Source of the DNA: Acidobacteriaceae bacterium
GTDB taxonomy: Bacteria; Acidobacteriota; Terriglobia; Terriglobales; Acidobacteriaceae
Length of the DNA stretch: 42,261 bases
NCBI GenBank assembly: GCA_021323655.1
Contig: JAJPKO010000019.1
Coordinates: 1 to 42,261 of the forward strand
Direction: 5' to 3'
Positions 40,736 to 42,261 of this stretch are shown here, one piece after another; positions within the stretch are counted from its first letter, which is position 1; each line of letters starts with the position of its first letter. A model generated the notes under the pieces. The model did not search any database and was not told where the DNA came from. It saw nothing but the letters and a program-made list of their open reading frames with translations. The position numbers and the translations under genes are program-made.

Positions 40736-42025
40736 ATGCCAATTCTCCAGAGTACGCAAGAGCTTGCTGTTCTGGTAGCCATCGACATTGCCAAGTCGCG
40801 TCACGAAGTACTGATGGAAGCTCCTGGCTGGAAGAGCCGCAAGCGCCTTGTCCTGCTTAAACACCGCCGTCGAGTTCTGGCGCTCTGCCGATTACCTGCA
40901 CATCCTCAGGCATCCTGTCCGTATCGTTTTTGAACCCACCGGCAACTACCATCGTCCGCTTGCCCACTTTCTGATGGCAGAAGGCTTTCATCTCTCGCTG
41001 GCTCCTTCGCTGGCCGTCGCTCGCACTCGAGAAGCCATGCACAACTCATGGGATAAGAACGACCCCAATGCACAAGTGCTGCTGCATCTGCTCAAGACCG
41101 ACGTCATCCAGCACTACCACGATCCGCTGGCCAACCATGTCCATGATCTGTAGGAGTTGTCGATGACTCATGCACAGGTGTCGCTGGAAAAGACCCGCAC
41201 GCAACACCGCCTGCTGACCCATTACCTGCTCCTCTATTTCCCCGAAATCGAGCGCTATTATTGCTCCTCGCGCTCGGAGTGGCTGCTGGATCTGCTCTAT
41301 GCTTTTCCCACCCCGGCTTCCATCACCCGCCTTCCGATGGATGAGTTTGTAAAACAAGCCTGGCCGGTTGCCGGCCGCAAGGTAGCCAAACAGCGGTTAC
41401 TGGAGGGTATCTACCTCACTGCGCAATCTTCGATCGGTTTGCCGGTCAGCAAAGATTCTGAAGCCGTCTCCATATTCCGCGTCGTACTCTCCGAGCTGAA
41501 ACACCTTTGCCAGTTGCGCCATCAACTGGAAGAGGGGGCAGAGCACCACCTGAACGATAGCAGCGATTTTCAGCGGTTGCAGAAGATTCCCGGCATCGGT
41601 CCGATCCTCGCACTGACCATCCTGGCCGAAGCCGGCGATTTGCGCCGCTTCCATCATCATCGCCAATTCCTCAAGTTCTGCGGACTGGATCTTTCAACGC
41701 AACAGTCGGGCCAGTTCCGCGGCGCCACCAAGCTGTCCAAACACGGCAACGCGCGATTGCGCTGTGCCTTCTGGATGGCGGCCACGATCGCCGTTCGCCA
41801 GACCGAGAACAGTTTTTCGTGACAAGTTCGAACGATATCTCCGGAAAGACCCCGCCAGTGCCGACCGCAAGCGCATGGCTTACGTGGCCGTGGCAGCCAA
41901 GATGGCCCCGCGCCGTCTACGGGGTAATCAAGTCCGGAACCGAATACCGCTGCTTCCATGAAGTGGCGGCCCCAAGTGGAAGAGCCGATTCTGTACAGGC
42001 CGTCGAGGCCGCAAGGACCTCGTAG
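40736..42025 (+). pseudogene. IS110-family transposase, multiply frameshifted
   Basis: ATG at 40736 begins AVLVAIDIAKSRHEVLMEAP (first catalytic Asp). A shift near 40855 leads to IVFEPTGNYHRPLAHFLMAE and DKNDPNAQVLLHLLKTD. An in-frame TAG at 41151-41153 interrupts it. RLQKIPGIGPILALTILAEA and FCGLDLSTQQSGQFRGATKL (catalytic Ser region of the Tnp_20 domain) continue in the same frame. Near 41818 an extra T in a five-T run and near 41908 an extra C in a four-C run shift the tail (FRDKFERYLRKDPASADRKR, AVYGVIKSGTEYRCF). It is nearly full length but inactive. It is a different IS110 type from the copy at 11.6 kb. Confidence 0.85.
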
Positions 42026-42261
42026 ATGTAGATAATGTTTTGGCCTTCCACTTGGCTGAGATTTCGTTTTAAGTACAGTCAAGACTGCACACCTGCAGAT
42101 CTTGTGTCGTGCGCCCGTGGAAGCCACTTGGACTTATAGTCAGGATCATCCTATCAGCCTGTGGTTAAAGTCCGGGTGCATGGTGGTTGAAAATGCTGGT
42201 GTTTGCGATGCGGAATTCGTAGTCTTCAGCCATGGGGATGGGAACGCGTCAGTCGCAGGAG
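42026..42261. other. Unassigned sequence to the window edge
   Basis: No gene is visible. The start (to about 42110) may be the right end of the IS110-type element: CCAAGTGGAAG at 41972-41982 and CTTCCACTTGG near 42045 are inverted copies, and a further GTGGAAGCCACTTGG occurs near 42117, as in the structured ends of such elements. Confidence 0.3.

Overview
The window looks like part of an Acidobacteriota genome (Terriglobia-like). This is inferred from a roughly 1200-residue Oar-like TonB-dependent receptor with an N-terminal carboxypeptidase-regulatory-like domain, next to a Tat-exported Gfo/Idh/MocA oxidoreductase, a combination typical of that phylum. No rRNA or tRNA is present to confirm it. 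The sequence joins a chromosomal-type sugar-utilisation locus to a mobile/defence region with a complete-looking conjugation module.

Region 1 (1-11.1 kb): a 5'-truncated LysR regulator, an orphan hypothetical gene, then two divergent gene groups. Leftward are a LacI-type regulator, nagB-type glucosamine-6-phosphate deaminase and a Tat-exported five-bladed beta-propeller glycosidase-like protein. Rightward are the TonB-dependent receptor, the oxidoreductase and a hexuronate-type MFS transporter. Together they suggest regulated uptake and breakdown of a glycan or sugar acid/amino sugar. A good sigma70-type promoter with an overlapping 12-bp palindrome precedes the receptor.

Region 2 (11.1-13.7 kb): a strong 18-bp hairpin, a frameshifted IS110-family transposase with a long untranslated 5' flank, and a metallophosphoesterase.

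Region 3 (13.7-24.2 kb): a defence island. A PIN-domain/UPF0175-like toxin-antitoxin pair runs rightward. A leftward type I restriction-modification operon runs hsdM (with a one-base frameshift), a truncated DUF4258 gene, a YgiT-type zinc-finger gene, a 92-residue ORF, hsdS, a possible 48-residue ORF, a reverse transcriptase with a long C-terminal extension, and hsdR. A RES/Xre-type toxin-antitoxin pair follows, divergent from hsdM, and a hairpin terminator closes the block. The nested reverse transcriptase and the toxin-antitoxin-like cassette in the hsdM-hsdS junction are the most unusual features.

Region 4 (24.3-39.9 kb, all leftward): a conjugation module. In transcription order it encodes VirB2, VirB3, VirB4, VirB9, VirB10, a small lipoprotein, VirB5/TrbJ, VirB6/TrbL, VirB8/TrbF, a doubtful ORF, SSB, VirB11, a small DNA-binding protein, then an inverted-repeat-rich candidate oriT, and TrwA-, TrwB- and TrwC-like proteins. 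The oriT-trwA-trwB-trwC order is that of plasmid R388. No integrase or replication initiator is visible, so ICE versus plasmid cannot be decided.

Region 5 (40.2-42.3 kb): degraded IS3-family and IS110-family transposase genes with several indels and stops, then unassigned sequence to the window edge.
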